Assembly (NCBI RefSeq): GCF_000378465.1
Contig: NZ_KB899917.1
Span: 1 to 64,000, forward strand
Direction of reading: 5' to 3'
DNA: 64,000 bases
From: Elioraea tepidiphila DSM 17972
GTDB taxonomy: Bacteria > Pseudomonadota > Alphaproteobacteria > Acetobacterales > Acetobacteraceae
Shown: positions 1 through 8,300 of the stretch, piece after piece
Position numbering within the stretch: position 1 is the first letter of the stretch
How the letters are laid out: each line of letters begins with the position of its first letter
Notes under the pieces: model-generated
What the model was told of the DNA's origin: nothing
Databases searched by the model: none
The model's input: the letters and a program-made list of their open reading frames with translations, nothing else
Program-made: the position numbers and the translations under genes

Positions 1-513
1 GGTGCCACCATGACGCACGACTACAAGCGCCACGGCACGACGACGCTGTTCGCCGCCCTCGACGTGAAGGCGGGCACCGTCATCGGCCAGTGCATGCTCC
101 GCCACCGTGCCGCCGAGTTCATCCGCTTCCTCCGCCTGATCGACAAGCAGACCCCGGCGGAACTCGACCTGCACCTGATCCTCGGAGCCAAAGGCGACGC
201 GAAGCGGCACAACTACGCCGCCCACAAGACCGAGGCAGTGAAGCGCTGGCTGGCCCGGCATCCGCGCTTCCATGTCCACTTCACGCCGACCTCGGCCTCC
301 TGGATCAACGCCGTCGAGGGCCTGTTCGCCACGCTGACCAAGCGACGTCTGAAACGCGGCGTCTTCCGCTCCGTCATCGAGTTGAACCAGGCCATCCGGG
401 ACTACCTCGACGCCCACAACGCCGACCCGAAGCCCTTCCGCTGGACCGCGCCCGCCGACACCATCATCGGCAAGCACCAGCGCGGGAAACGTCTGCTGGA
501 ATCACTCCACTAG
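1..513 (+). mobile_element. IS630-family transposase, 3' part (5' end outside window)
   Basis: The reading frame is open from base 1, so the N-terminal half lies upstream of the window. The visible 171 codons carry the C-terminal DDE catalytic region of IS630/Tc1-type transposases. The first Asp is in [10 protein letters not shown], the Glu is in [10 protein letters not shown], and the stretch [20 protein letters not shown] is typical of the family. The second Asp normally sits in a DNYxxHK motif. Here the motif reads HNYAAHK, preceded by eight extra residues (GAKGDAKR region, bases 185-208). That looks like a 24-bp in-frame insertion splitting the Asp codon, so this copy is probably catalytically dead. 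It ends convergently with, and overlaps by 4 nt, the small gene at 510-746. Family call is firm; inactivity is inference. Confidence 0.85.
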
Positions 514-746
514 ACGTCCCGGTCGAAGACGGCGTTGTGGATCGTGGTCCTGTCGCCCGGTGCGACCGGTCGGCGGATGCGCGTCCTGCCATCACGCGGA
601 TCGGTGACCGCGCCCCAGAAGCGGATGCGTCCGTCGCCCTGATCCTCGCGGCGCAGCGGGTCGGCGATCACAGCCTCGCACCAGGCAGGCTGGAGATACG
701 GGCGTTTGCGCAACACCTGCTCAAGGAGATAGCGCGTCGCCTGCAT
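510..746 (-). CDS. small conserved hypothetical protein (78 aa)
   Basis: This 78-residue protein begins [19 protein letters not shown] and ends [11 protein letters not shown], with a central DGRIRFWG. This layout (RKRPYL near the start, P-RE-Q-DGRIRFW in the middle, TIHNAF-DR at the end) matches a family of short proteins common in proteobacteria and cyanobacteria, often beside transposons or small paired genes. From memory some relatives sit next to DUF2283 proteins, which suggests a toxin-like pairing, but no partner gene is visible here. The ATG at 746 was chosen over the longer frame to 875 because family similarity begins there; no strong ribosome site is visible. Its stop overlaps the IS630 stop. 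Function unknown. Confidence 0.6.
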   Translation of the reverse strand: MQATRYLLEQVLRKRPYLQPAWCEAVIADPLRREDQGDGRIRFWGAVTDPRDGRTRIRRPVAPGDRTTIHNAVFDRDV

Positions 747-990
747 CGTTCGGGAGGGTCGGGCTGGTTGACGTATCCGTGCGGGCCTCAAGGGTAGCGC
801 CTCGCGCTGCGGTCCGGACAGTACCCCAGGCAGAGGGCTTCTCGGGGAGAGGGCACGGCGCCCTTGCCCTGACATCCCCCTCTCCGCTATAGGACATATG
901 TCGGATACCTTCCGCGCGTCCGCCGAATTTCGGCCCCTGCCACCCTTGCTCGGGCGCCCCGGTAAAGGAATAAAAGCCTAAAGTAACGCC

Positions 991-1009
991 CGCCGCGCTC
1001 AACGCGGCG
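991..1009 (-). terminator. possible terminator hairpin at the end of the O-antigen ligase operon
   Basis: A 7-bp stem (991-997 with 1003-1009) and 5-nt loop overlap the stop codon at 999-1001. Reading leftwards, the hairpin is followed within about 20 nt by two T-rich runs (near 968-983). The stem is short and the T tract not immediate, so this is only a weak prediction. Confidence 0.35.
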
Positions 1010-2219
1010 CGCCGGCCGTGAGCCGCCAGGCGCACGCGGCGAGCATCAGAGAGGCCACCCACCAGGCCTGCCAGACCCCGAAGGCGATCAGCGCAACCGT
1101 CAGCCCCGAGGCCGCCGCCGCCGCCCCCGAGGCCAGCGCCACCCGGTCGGTCGCCCGCACGATCCCCCGCCCGATCCACCACGCCCCCGCCGCCGCCAGC
1201 AGCAGGCCGACGATCCCGAGCTCCAGCCGGACCTGAAGCCCGCCGTTGTGGGGGTGCAGCGGCAGGCTCTGCACCGCGTGGTCGGGCATGGCGTCGAGCG
1301 CGGCGCGCGCCGGTCCGGGCGGGGCCAGCCGGTCGAACGCTTCGGCCGGGATGCGCACCTCTCCGCCCGGCATGACGCGCGAGGCCTCGAACCCCCAGCC
1401 CAGCACCGGGCGCTCCGCGGCGCGGGCGGCGGCGAAGTCCCAGATCGCGACGCGGTGCAGGCCCGAGGGCGGCAGGACGCCGGCCTGCGCCGCGGCCTCG
1501 CCGGTGGCCTGGAGCACGGAGGGTCCGGCCAGCACGGCGAGCGCCAGCATCAGCGGGCCGAGGCGGCAGACCGCGCGCAACGGGGCGAGCGCGAGCAGCG
1601 CCCCGGCCGCCCCCGCGGCCAGCGCCAGCCGTGCCGCCTCCGAGGGGGCGACCAGCACCGCGGCCGCGCCAAGCCCCGCCAGCGCGAGCGCCGCGCCGCG
1701 CCCCCCCTCCCGCCAGCACAGCACCACGGCCGGCGCCAGCAGCACCGCCAGCACCGAGGCGCCGGGCTTGATGCCGTCCACGCTGCGCGCGGGCTCCGGG
1801 AACAGCCGCACGGCGTTGGTCAGCCAGCCGCCGGTCAGCACCTCGAACAGCAGCACGGCCGCGCCGAGGGCGACGCCCAGGATCAGGCCCCTCCCCGCCT
1901 GCCGTCGCGCGGCCGGGTCGAGCAGCCCGACGCCACCGACCACCAGCGCGCCGAGCCCGATCAGCAAGGCGAAGCGCAGCGCCCCGTCGAGCGAGACCTC
2001 CGGCGCGACCGACCACGCCGCCGAGGCGATGCCCCAGCCCGCGAGCAGGCCGAGCGGCCAGAGCACCACCGCCGCCCGCGCCAGTTCGCCGAGCCGCGCC
2101 CGCTCGGCCCAAAGGAGGGCCAGCGCCGCGGCCACCAGGATCGGCGTCGCCGCGCGCGACTGCATCGTGACGGCGGTCGGCAGCACCGCCAACGCCGCGC
2201 CGAGCACCCGGCCGCTCAT
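999..2219 (-). CDS. O-antigen ligase/polymerase-like membrane protein (Wzy_C family)
   Basis: The 406-residue protein is very hydrophobic, with about ten predicted membrane segments. The periplasmic loop before the last helices contains RPVLGWGFEAS and LPLHPHNGGLQVRLELG, the His-Pro-His-Asn plus downstream Arg/Glu pattern typical of O-antigen ligase (WaaL/RfaL) and Wzy polymerases. Such proteins transfer or polymerise polysaccharide on lipid carriers at the periplasmic face of the inner membrane. The ATG at 2219 overlaps the stop of the upstream EamA gene in an ATGA, so the genes are translationally coupled. No glycosyltransferases are adjacent, so the glycan cannot be guessed and ligase versus polymerase is open. 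Confidence 0.8.
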   Translation of the reverse strand: MSGRVLGAALAVLPTAVTMQSRAATPILVAAALALLWAERARLGELARAAVVLWPLGLLAGWGIASAAWSVAPEVSLDGALRFALLIGLGALVVGGVGLLDPAARRQAGRGLILGVALGAAVLLFEVLTGGWLTNAVRLFPEPARSVDGIKPGASVLAVLLAPAVVLCWREGGRGAALALAGLGAAAVLVAPSEAARLALAAGAAGALLALAPLRAVCRLGPLMLALAVLAGPSVLQATGEAAAQAGVLPPSGLHRVAIWDFAAARAAERPVLGWGFEASRVMPGGEVRIPAEAFDRLAPPGPARAALDAMPDHAVQSLPLHPHNGGLQVRLELGIVGLLLAAAGAWWIGRGIVRATDRVALASGAAAAASGLTVALIAFGVWQAWWVASLMLAACAWRLTAGAPR

Positions 2220-3118
2220 CGCCGGCGACGCTCGCCGGTCCGGCGCAGATGGGCCTCGCGCCGGGTGATGTAGGCGACCGAGACCGCCATCAACGCCGCG
2301 CCCACGGCGAGCGGCCAGCCCGGGCGTTCGGCGAACACCGCCCAGCCGATCAGCGCGCCCATCGGCACGGCGACGAACTCGACCGGCGCGAGCAGGCTCG
2401 CCTCGGCCCGGCGCGCGGCGAGGCTCGCGCAGAGGTCGCCGAGCGTGGCGAACCCGGCCGCCGCGACCAGCAGCCCGGCCTCGATCGGCGTCGGCGTGCG
2501 CCACCACCAGAGGCTCGGCGGCAGCCAGGCCGCGAAGCCGACGATGCCGTACCAGAACACCACCCGGATCGGCGGCTCGCCGAGCGAGGCCAGGGTCCGC
2601 ACGAAGGCCAGCACGCAGGCGCCGCAGAACGATGCCGCGACCGCCAGCAGCGCGCCGGGGTTGAGCCCGAGCGCGCCCGCGCGCCGCTCGGCGAACATGA
2701 TCACCATCACGCCGGCGAAGCCGATCGCGGCCGCGAGCGGACGGCGCCAGCCCACCGTCTCACCCAGCACCGCGACCGCGATCACCAGCAGCCAGAGCGG
2801 CCGCGCTTGGCCGAGCGCGATCACGTCGGCGAGCGGGATCAGGGTCAGCGCAGCGATCGAAAGCCCCATCGCCATCACGCCGGCGAGACCCCGGCCGAGA
2901 TGCAGCCAGACCCGCCGGGTCGCGAGCGAGGGCGCGCGCTTGCCGATCAGCCAGGGCGCCAGCAGCAGCATCGTCAGCAGCGCGCGCGACAGCATCAGGA
3001 TCGGCAGCGGCAGGCCCGAGGCGAGCACGGCCTTGTTGCAGGCGGTCATGCCCGCGAACAGCGAGGTCGCGAGCAGCATGAAGCCGATCCCGTGGATCGG
3101 GGAGGGCGGCCGTTTCAT
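2216..3118 (-). CDS. EamA/DMT-family transporter
   Basis: A 300-residue protein with ten predicted membrane helices arranged as two five-helix halves, the layout of the drug/metabolite transporter superfamily (EamA domains). Seen motifs include the second-half entry GALLAVAASFCGACVLAFVR and a C-terminal segment ending with a basic tail (RREAHLRRTGERRRR). Members usually export amino acids or small metabolites at the inner membrane; the substrate cannot be inferred. It overlaps both neighbours by 4 nt (ATGA at 3115-3118 and 2216-2219), making a coupled three-gene unit with a second EamA protein and the O-antigen ligase-like protein. Confidence 0.85.
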   Translation of the reverse strand: MKRPPSPIHGIGFMLLATSLFAGMTACNKAVLASGLPLPILMLSRALLTMLLLAPWLIGKRAPSLATRRVWLHLGRGLAGVMAMGLSIAALTLIPLADVIALGQARPLWLLVIAVAVLGETVGWRRPLAAAIGFAGVMVIMFAERRAGALGLNPGALLAVAASFCGACVLAFVRTLASLGEPPIRVVFWYGIVGFAAWLPPSLWWWRTPTPIEAGLLVAAAGFATLGDLCASLAARRAEASLLAPVEFVAVPMGALIGWAVFAERPGWPLAVGAALMAVSVAYITRREAHLRRTGERRRR

Positions 3119-4071
3119 CGCCGCGCCGGCGCCCGGCCCGCGAGCGCCACGCCCGCCAGCACCAGCGCGAAGCCGGCGCCATGGAAGGGCCGCGGCACCT
3201 CGCCGAGCAGCAGCATCGCCAGCACCGTGCCGAACACCGGCTGGAGGTGGAGGAACGGCCCCGACGCAGCCGCGCCGATCAGCGCGACCCCCGCATTCCA
3301 GCAGAGATATGCGGCGATCGAGGCCGCGAGCGCGGCGTAGAGGACGGCCAGCACTGTCGGCAGATCGAGGCGCGGCACAACGCCGGTGATCGCGATCTCC
3401 GCGAGCCAGGACGGCAGCAGCACGCCGAGTCCGAACAGCACCGTGATCGTCAGGAGGGTCAGTGGCGAGAAGGTACCGGGCGGGATGCGCCTCAGCAGCA
3501 CCGAATAGATGCCCCAGCCGAACACAGCGAGCAGGATGATCCCATCGGAGGGGTTGAGGCGGAGTGCCAGCAGCGCGCCGGGCTCGCCGCGCGCGGCGAT
3601 GATCGCCACGCCGGCGAGCGAGACCGCGAGTGCGCCGAGCCGCCGCCCGTCCGGGCGTTCGCGGTCGATCAGGAACGCGGCGACGAAGATCGCGAGCGGG
3701 CTCAGGCTGATCACCAGCATCGCGTTGATCGCCTCGGTGCCGGTGAGCGCGATGTAGGAGAGGGTGTTGAACGTGCCCACACCGGTCAGCCCGAGGGCAG
3801 CGAGAAGCCAGATGTGCCGGCGCACCGCGGCGAGCCGGCCGAGGATCTCGCGCCAGGTGAACGGCAGCAGCACAACGGCCGCGACCAGCCAGCGCCAGAA
3901 CGCGAGCCCGACCGGCGGCACCTCGCCCCGCACCGCGCGGCCGAGCACGAAATTGCCGGCCCAGAACAGCGCGGCGAGCGCGAGCAGCAGGGCGGCCCGC
4001 CGCCAGGCGGCCGTGCGGTTGGCCGCCGGCCGGTCGCCATCGAGGGCTTGCGAAGGACTTGATGCGCGCAT
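3115..4071 (-). CDS. EamA/DMT-family transporter
   Basis: The 318-residue protein has ten predicted membrane helices and strong EamA signatures: ALAALFWAGNFVLGRA in the first helix, PPVGLAFWRW in the second, and SGPFLHLQPVFGTVLAMLLL near the end, the conserved proline-bearing helix of the family. It is first in a minus-strand operon of two exporters plus an O-antigen ligase-like gene. The two EamA proteins differ clearly from each other (different first helices and loops), so they look like separate family members and not a recent duplication. Substrate unknown. Divergent from the aminopeptidase gene starting at 4228. Confidence 0.88.
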   Translation of the reverse strand: MRASSPSQALDGDRPAANRTAAWRRAALLLALAALFWAGNFVLGRAVRGEVPPVGLAFWRWLVAAVVLLPFTWREILGRLAAVRRHIWLLAALGLTGVGTFNTLSYIALTGTEAINAMLVISLSPLAIFVAAFLIDRERPDGRRLGALAVSLAGVAIIAARGEPGALLALRLNPSDGIILLAVFGWGIYSVLLRRIPPGTFSPLTLLTITVLFGLGVLLPSWLAEIAITGVVPRLDLPTVLAVLYAALAASIAAYLCWNAGVALIGAAASGPFLHLQPVFGTVLAMLLLGEVPRPFHGAGFALVLAGVALAGRAPARR

Positions 4072-4227
4072 ACGGAACGAGGCTTAGCGCGGCGCGGCGC
4101 GTCGTGCCATGCGTCATCGGCAACACCAGCCCGGCCGCGCCGGGGTTGAACCCCGCGCTTCGTGGGTCCACCCTGTTGACGTTGTTTGGCCGGAACGTCC
4201 CGCCCGCTTCCCGATCGAGGTCGCCCG

Positions 4228-5595
4228 ATGCTGCCCTGCTTTGCCGAACCCGGCGCCGCCGCGTTGCCCCTGTATGCCGTCGCACCGGCAGGACTCGCCG
4301 AGTGGACGGCCGCGCACGACGCGGACGGATTCGTGACCGCCGCTGGCTTCACGGCGCGATCGGGCGAGGTTCTGCTGCTGCCGGGGGACGGCGGCCTCGG
4401 TGGCGCGTTGCTCGGCCTCGGCGACGGCCCATCGAGCGCATGGAGCTTCGGCGGGGCGGCCCAGGCGCTGCCGGCCGGCAGCGTCTGGCGGCTCGAAGGC
4501 GCGCCAGACCCGGGGCGCGCCGTGCTCGGATGGGGTCTCGGGGCCTATCGCTACACGCGGTTCAAGACGCCCGGGCGCGACCTCGCGCGTCTCGTGCCGC
4601 CGCCCGGCACCGATCCGGCCCAGCGCGAAGCCGCAGCGGTGTGGTACGCGCGCGACCTGATCAACCATCCGGCGAACATCCTCGGGCCGCGCGAGCTTGC
4701 GGAGTGCGTCGTCGCGCTCGGCGCCGAGCATGGCGCGACGGTGCGCCTCACCGCCGGCGAGGAGCTCGAACGCGCCTACCCGACCGTCGCGGCCGTCGGG
4801 CGGGGCAGCGCCCGCCCGCCGGTGGTCGCGGATCTCTGCTGGCGCGGGTCGGCAGCCGCGGCCGACGCGCAGCTGGTGACGCTCTGCGGCAAGGGCGTGT
4901 GTTTCGACACCGGCGGCTACGACCTGAAACCGGCCGCGGCGATGTTGCGGATGAAGAAGGACATGGGCGGTGCGGCCGTGGCCCTCGGCGTGGCGCGGCT
5001 GGTGATGCAGGCGGACCTGCCGGTCCGGCTGCGGGTGCTGATCGGCGCGGTCGAGAACAGCATCGGCGCGCACGCGATGCGCCCGCTCGACGTGGTGCGG
5101 ACGCGCAAGGGACTGACGGTCGAGATCGGCAACACGGATGCCGAGGGGCGGCTGGTGCTGTGCGACCTGCTGGCGGAAGCGGATGGCGAAGCGCCGGCGC
5201 TGCTGATGGATTTCGCGACCCTGACCGGCGCGGCCCGGGTCGCCCTCGGCCCCGATCTCGTCGCCCTGTTCGCCCAGGATGACGGGCTCGCGGCGTCGCT
5301 GCTCGAGGCAGGAACGGCGGCCGAGGACCCGGTGTGGCGCATGCCGCTGTGGCCGGGCTATGCGGCGTGGCTGGAGAGCCAGGCGGCGGATCTGGCGAAT
5401 GTGGCATCGAAGCCACATGCGGGCGCGATCGTGGCGGCCTTGTTCCTTCAGCGTTTCGTGTCGCCGGATCGATGCTGGGCGCATTTCGATCTCTATGCAT
5501 GGAACGATTCGCCGCGTCCTGGACGCCCCGAGGGCGGCGAGGCCACAGGCCTGCGCGCGGCCTATCATGCGATCGCGGCACGTTCGGCACGCTGA
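4228..5595 (+). CDS. M17 leucyl aminopeptidase-family protein
   Basis: The protein (455 aa from the ATG at 4228) is a cytoplasmic two-metal aminopeptidase of family M17, which removes N-terminal residues from peptides. The C-terminal catalytic domain shows GKGVCFDTGGYDLKP (from about residue 221, with metal-binding Lys and Asp) and the family signature NTDAEGRL (residues 302-309), followed by DFATLTGAARVALG. The ATG at 4228 has a GAGG eight bases upstream and is preferred to an upstream in-frame TTG at 4186. The N-terminal domain is short and divergent, as in the PepB/YpdF-like subgroup, so I do not name it pepA. Single gene, divergent from the EamA operon. Confidence 0.9.
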   Translation: MLPCFAEPGAAALPLYAVAPAGLAEWTAAHDADGFVTAAGFTARSGEVLLLPGDGGLGGALLGLGDGPSSAWSFGGAAQALPAGSVWRLEGAPDPGRAVLGWGLGAYRYTRFKTPGRDLARLVPPPGTDPAQREAAAVWYARDLINHPANILGPRELAECVVALGAEHGATVRLTAGEELERAYPTVAAVGRGSARPPVVADLCWRGSAAAADAQLVTLCGKGVCFDTGGYDLKPAAAMLRMKKDMGGAAVALGVARLVMQADLPVRLRVLIGAVENSIGAHAMRPLDVVRTRKGLTVEIGNTDAEGRLVLCDLLAEADGEAPALLMDFATLTGAARVALGPDLVALFAQDDGLAASLLEAGTAAEDPVWRMPLWPGYAAWLESQAADLANVASKPHAGAIVAALFLQRFVSPDRCWAHFDLYAWNDSPRPGRPEGGEATGLRAAYHAIAARSAR

Positions 5596-5767
5596 TGTGT
5601 GGATGACGCCGCCATAACAACCGCGCGAGTGCCCGGTCACGGCGGGATGATCTCGGCCAAGCAACTTTCGGCGAAATTCGCTCTTTGCTTTTTCGTTGCA
5701 GGAGCCTACATGCACTCCAGCGCCGGCGCCGGGGAAATGGCACGGCCGTTATGGAAGGTGAAGAACG

Positions 5768-6145
5768 ATGGCAGCAAGCAACGCAACCGAGCAGCTCCTC
5801 TCCGTGCTGCGCGAGACGATCGTGGCCCTGGTGCGCCGCGACGGTCCTGATCTCTCAGCCCGCCAGCTCGGCGTGTTCCTGACGGTCTACCTGACGGAGG
5901 GTCCGCACACGGTGCGCGGTCTCGCCGCCGAGCTGAACGTCTCCAAGCCCGCGATCACCCGCGCGCTCGACCGGCTCGGCGAGCTCGACCTCGCCCGCCG
6001 CAAGGTCGACCCGATGGATCGGCGCAGCGTGATCGTGCAGCAGACGCTGAAGGGCTCGGCGTTCCTGCGCGAGCTGCGCAAGATCATGGGCGAGGCCTCG
6101 GGCGGCCGCAGCTCCGGCAGCATGCGCCGCGCCGCCAACGCCTGA
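5768..6145 (+). CDS. MarR-family transcriptional regulator
   Basis: A 125-residue winged-helix DNA-binding protein. The segment SARQLGVFLTVYL leads into the recognition unit VRGLAAELNVSKPAITRALD (about residues 49-68), then the wing with DPMDRRSVIV, the D-x-R-D/S-R-R pattern typical of MarR proteins. Members bind as dimers and usually respond to small ligands. The start has a good GGAAGGTG ribosome site. The C-terminus is basic and shorter than in classic MarR (about 145 aa), so the dimerisation helix may be reduced. It stands alone, followed by a strong intrinsic terminator; no obvious target gene is adjacent. The 172-bp upstream region has an AT-richer patch (about 5660-5700) that may hold its promoter. 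Confidence 0.85.
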   Translation: MAASNATEQLLSVLRETIVALVRRDGPDLSARQLGVFLTVYLTEGPHTVRGLAAELNVSKPAITRALDRLGELDLARRKVDPMDRRSVIVQQTLKGSAFLRELRKIMGEASGGRSSGSMRRAANA

Positions 6146-6167
6146 TCCTTCAAGGCGTTCCATGCGA

Positions 6168-6196
6168 GGGGCGCGGCCGCAAGGCCGCGCCCCTTT
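6168..6196 (+). terminator. intrinsic terminator after the MarR gene
   Basis: A perfect 11-bp GC-rich stem (6168-6178 with 6183-6193), GCAA tetraloop (6179-6182), then TTT. It lies 23 bp after the MarR stop. The T tract is short, but stem perfection and position support termination. Confidence 0.75.
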
Positions 6197-6250
6197 CGCG
6201 TCTGGGGCTGGCGTCGGGGCTCACGTCAGAGGCGCGACCTGCGCGGCGGT

Positions 6251-7186
6251 TCAGTAGCCGACCGACACATCCACCCGGTTCAGCAGCGCCTCGCCCGCCG
6301 CCAGGCGGCGGAGATTCTCCACCACCTGACCGGCCACGCTGCGCGGCACCGTGATGCTCGCGGCATGCGGGGTCACGATCACCTTCGGATGGCCCCAGAA
6401 CGGGTGCTCACCGGGCAGCGGCTCGACCTCGAACACGTCGAGCGTGGCGCCCGAGAGATGCCCCGAATCGAGTGCGGCCAGCAGGTCGTCCTCCACCACA
6501 TGGCCGCCGCGCGCGGCGTTGATCACGTAGGCGCCTTTCGGCAGGGCCGCGAACGCCCGTGCGTTCAGGATGCCGCGCGTCGCCGATGTCAACGGCAACA
6601 GGCAGATCAGGATATCAGTTCTTGAGAGAAATCTGATCATTTCGCCGTCACCGACGAAAGATTCGATCCCGTCGAGTCGCTTCGGCGAACGACTCCATCC
6701 GGCAACCCGGAAATTGAGCGCCGCCAGCTTGCGTGCCGCATCCGCCCCGAGCGTGCCCAGGCCGAGAATGCCGATGCGCGTGTTCTCGGTGTCCGGCGCG
6801 GGGAGCTCATGCCAAATCCGTGCCTTCTGCTGGGCCCGGTAGGTCTCGGCCTGGCGGTGGTGGCGCAGCACCGCGAGCAGCACGTACTCGCTCATCGCCG
6901 TGGTCAGCAGCCGATCCACCAGCCGCACCACCTCCACGCCGGGCGGCGGCCCGGGCGGGCGGAACAGGTGATCGACCCCGGCGCCCATGCTGATCAGAAG
7001 GCGAAGGTTTGGATATCGATACAGATCCTCGGGGGGATGGTTCCACGTCACCGCCGCGGTGATGTCCTCCACCGGACCGGTGTCCGGGAACAGGCGGATG
7101 TCGAGCGACGGCTCGAGGGCCAGCAGCTCGCGCCGCCAGACCTCCATGGTCGCCGGCTTGGTCGAAACGAGCAGCGCGCCGGTCAC
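6251..7186 (-). CDS. D-2-hydroxyacid dehydrogenase, GhrA-like (glyoxylate/hydroxypyruvate reductase)
   Basis: The 311-residue enzyme belongs to the NAD(P)-dependent D-2-hydroxyacid dehydrogenases. It shows the Rossmann motif GILGLGTLGADAARK (about residue 138), the catalytic Arg in INAARGGHVVEDDL, the Glu in LDVFEVEPLP, and the catalytic His in VIVTPHAASIT. The short N-terminal domain and ISMGAGVDHLF resemble GhrA-type reductases that reduce glyoxylate or hydroxypyruvate in the cytoplasm. The GTG start at 7186 overlaps the upstream stop (GTGA), so it is coupled to the small membrane protein gene. Exact substrate is inference. Confidence 0.88.
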   Translation of the reverse strand: MTGALLVSTKPATMEVWRRELLALEPSLDIRLFPDTGPVEDITAAVTWNHPPEDLYRYPNLRLLISMGAGVDHLFRPPGPPPGVEVVRLVDRLLTTAMSEYVLLAVLRHHRQAETYRAQQKARIWHELPAPDTENTRIGILGLGTLGADAARKLAALNFRVAGWSRSPKRLDGIESFVGDGEMIRFLSRTDILICLLPLTSATRGILNARAFAALPKGAYVINAARGGHVVEDDLLAALDSGHLSGATLDVFEVEPLPGEHPFWGHPKVIVTPHAASITVPRSVAGQVVENLRRLAAGEALLNRVDVSVGY

Positions 7187-7632
7187 GGGTGGCCGTCCTC
7201 CTCATCCTCCTCGCGCGTGCGCGCCGCACGCACGAACGCGATCCAGTCGCCGTCCGGCGGACGACACTCCTCCTCGCCCGCGCGCAGCGTGATCGCTGCC
7301 GCCTCCCAGGCCTGCAGGAAGGCCTCGGGCGCGGAGGTCACGAAGGCATAGGTGCGGGCATACACCTGGTCCTTGATGCGCGGCAGGATAACCAGGAACC
7401 AGACCGCGATGCCGGCCGTGAGTGCCAGGATGCCGAGCGTCACGCCGCCGAGGATGGTGGCGCTGATCACGCCGAACAGGCCGATGCCGATCGGCAGGGC
7501 GCTCTCGATGCGGCGGAACACCGGGCTGCCCGGGCGCGACATCAGACCGATGTTGACACCGAGGACCAGCCGCTTCTGCGCCAGCAGGCGCGTGAGGCGG
7601 GTATGGGCGTCGCGAATCCGGGCCTCCGACAT
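7183..7632 (-). CDS. small two-helix membrane protein, function unknown
   Basis: I do not recognise this 149-residue protein. It has a soluble start (RIRDAHTRLTRLLAQKRLVLG), two closely spaced membrane helices in the middle (IGIGLFGVISATILGG and LGILALTAGIAVWFLVIL), and an acidic C-terminal tail ending in EEDEEDGHP. Two in-frame ATGs exist. The one at 7632 is preferred because the earlier ATG at 7644 is itself part of an ATGGAGGT ribosome site for it. It is transcribed with, and overlaps by 4 nt, the hydroxyacid dehydrogenase gene. Confidence 0.65.
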   Translation of the reverse strand: MSEARIRDAHTRLTRLLAQKRLVLGVNIGLMSRPGSPVFRRIESALPIGIGLFGVISATILGGVTLGILALTAGIAVWFLVILPRIKDQVYARTYAFVTSAPEAFLQAWEAAAITLRAGEEECRPPDGDWIAFVRAARTREEDEEDGHP

Positions 7633-7707
7633 GGCGACCTCCATACCACGCCGTGCCGCGAGGCCGAGTCCCGCCGGCCGAGGGCGGGATGGCGGCAGAC
7701 GGGGTGT

Positions 7708-8151
7708 CTACGGCGCGAGCCCGAGCATCGTGTAGAGTCGGGCGCTCGCAGGCCATGCGTCGATCACGGCATGCGGATAGCGCACCGCGCCGTACCCCGC
7801 CCCCGCGATCAGGACCAGCGTGACCACCCAGGCGATCGCCGCGCCGGCCCCACCGCGACGCGCGCGCGGCCGCATCTCCGGCTCGTCCTCGACGGGCGGG
7901 AGCGCAGGCGGTGGGGCGGGCGGGGCCTCCCTGCGCCGTGGGGGAGGCGGCGGTTCGTCGTCGAGGTTGCGCACCTTCGGCGGCGGCGGCTCGGGCCATT
8001 GCGGCAGCAGCGCCTCGCCCTCGGCGGGTTCGGGGCGGGCCAGCCAGACGGTGCCGCAGCGTGCGCAGCGAACATTCTTGCCTGCCGCGCCGATCACGCC
8101 GGCGGCGACATCGTAGCGCGCGCCGCAGCTCGGGCAGGCGATCCGCGGCAT
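7708..8151 (-). CDS. zinc-ribbon (MJ0042-type) membrane-anchored protein
   Basis: The 147-residue protein starts with a zinc ribbon, CPSCGARYDV then CARCGTVWLA, two CxxC knuckles of the MJ0042/zinc_ribbon_4 type found at the N-terminus of many alphaproteobacterial membrane proteins. A proline-rich linker (about residues 50-95) follows, then one membrane helix (AIAWVVTLVLIAGAGYGAV), and a short conserved end (YPHAVIDAWPASARLYTMLG). That end matches the segment before DUF3426 domains, but the domain itself is absent, so the protein is a short form. Role unknown. It lies upstream of the other small membrane protein and divergent from the YdcF-like gene. Confidence 0.7.
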   Translation of the reverse strand: MPRIACPSCGARYDVAAGVIGAAGKNVRCARCGTVWLARPEPAEGEALLPQWPEPPPPKVRNLDDEPPPPPRRREAPPAPPPALPPVEDEPEMRPRARRGGAGAAIAWVVTLVLIAGAGYGAVRYPHAVIDAWPASARLYTMLGLAP

Positions 8152-8300
8152 CAGGTCGATCCTCCGAAGGGCTGGGACTCGGCGGAGGCCATGGTTTCGC
8201 CGACGGCCGGGGCCCGCGCAAGCCCCGTCCTTGCGGCGACGCAGGGGCCCATGCCAGCGTGCAGCGATCCGGCGACTCGACCGCGAGACCGGGTCGAGAG

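Noticed and set aside
747-998. Coding or RNA gene in the 252-bp gap after the IS630 region
   Set aside because: No frame with family similarity; only a short GACATATGTC palindrome at 893-902 and a weak hairpin are seen.
4186-4228. TTG start for the M17 aminopeptidase and a TTGACG at 4176 as a promoter
   Set aside because: The ATG at 4228 has a ribosome site; TTGACG has no fitting -10 box at the right distance.
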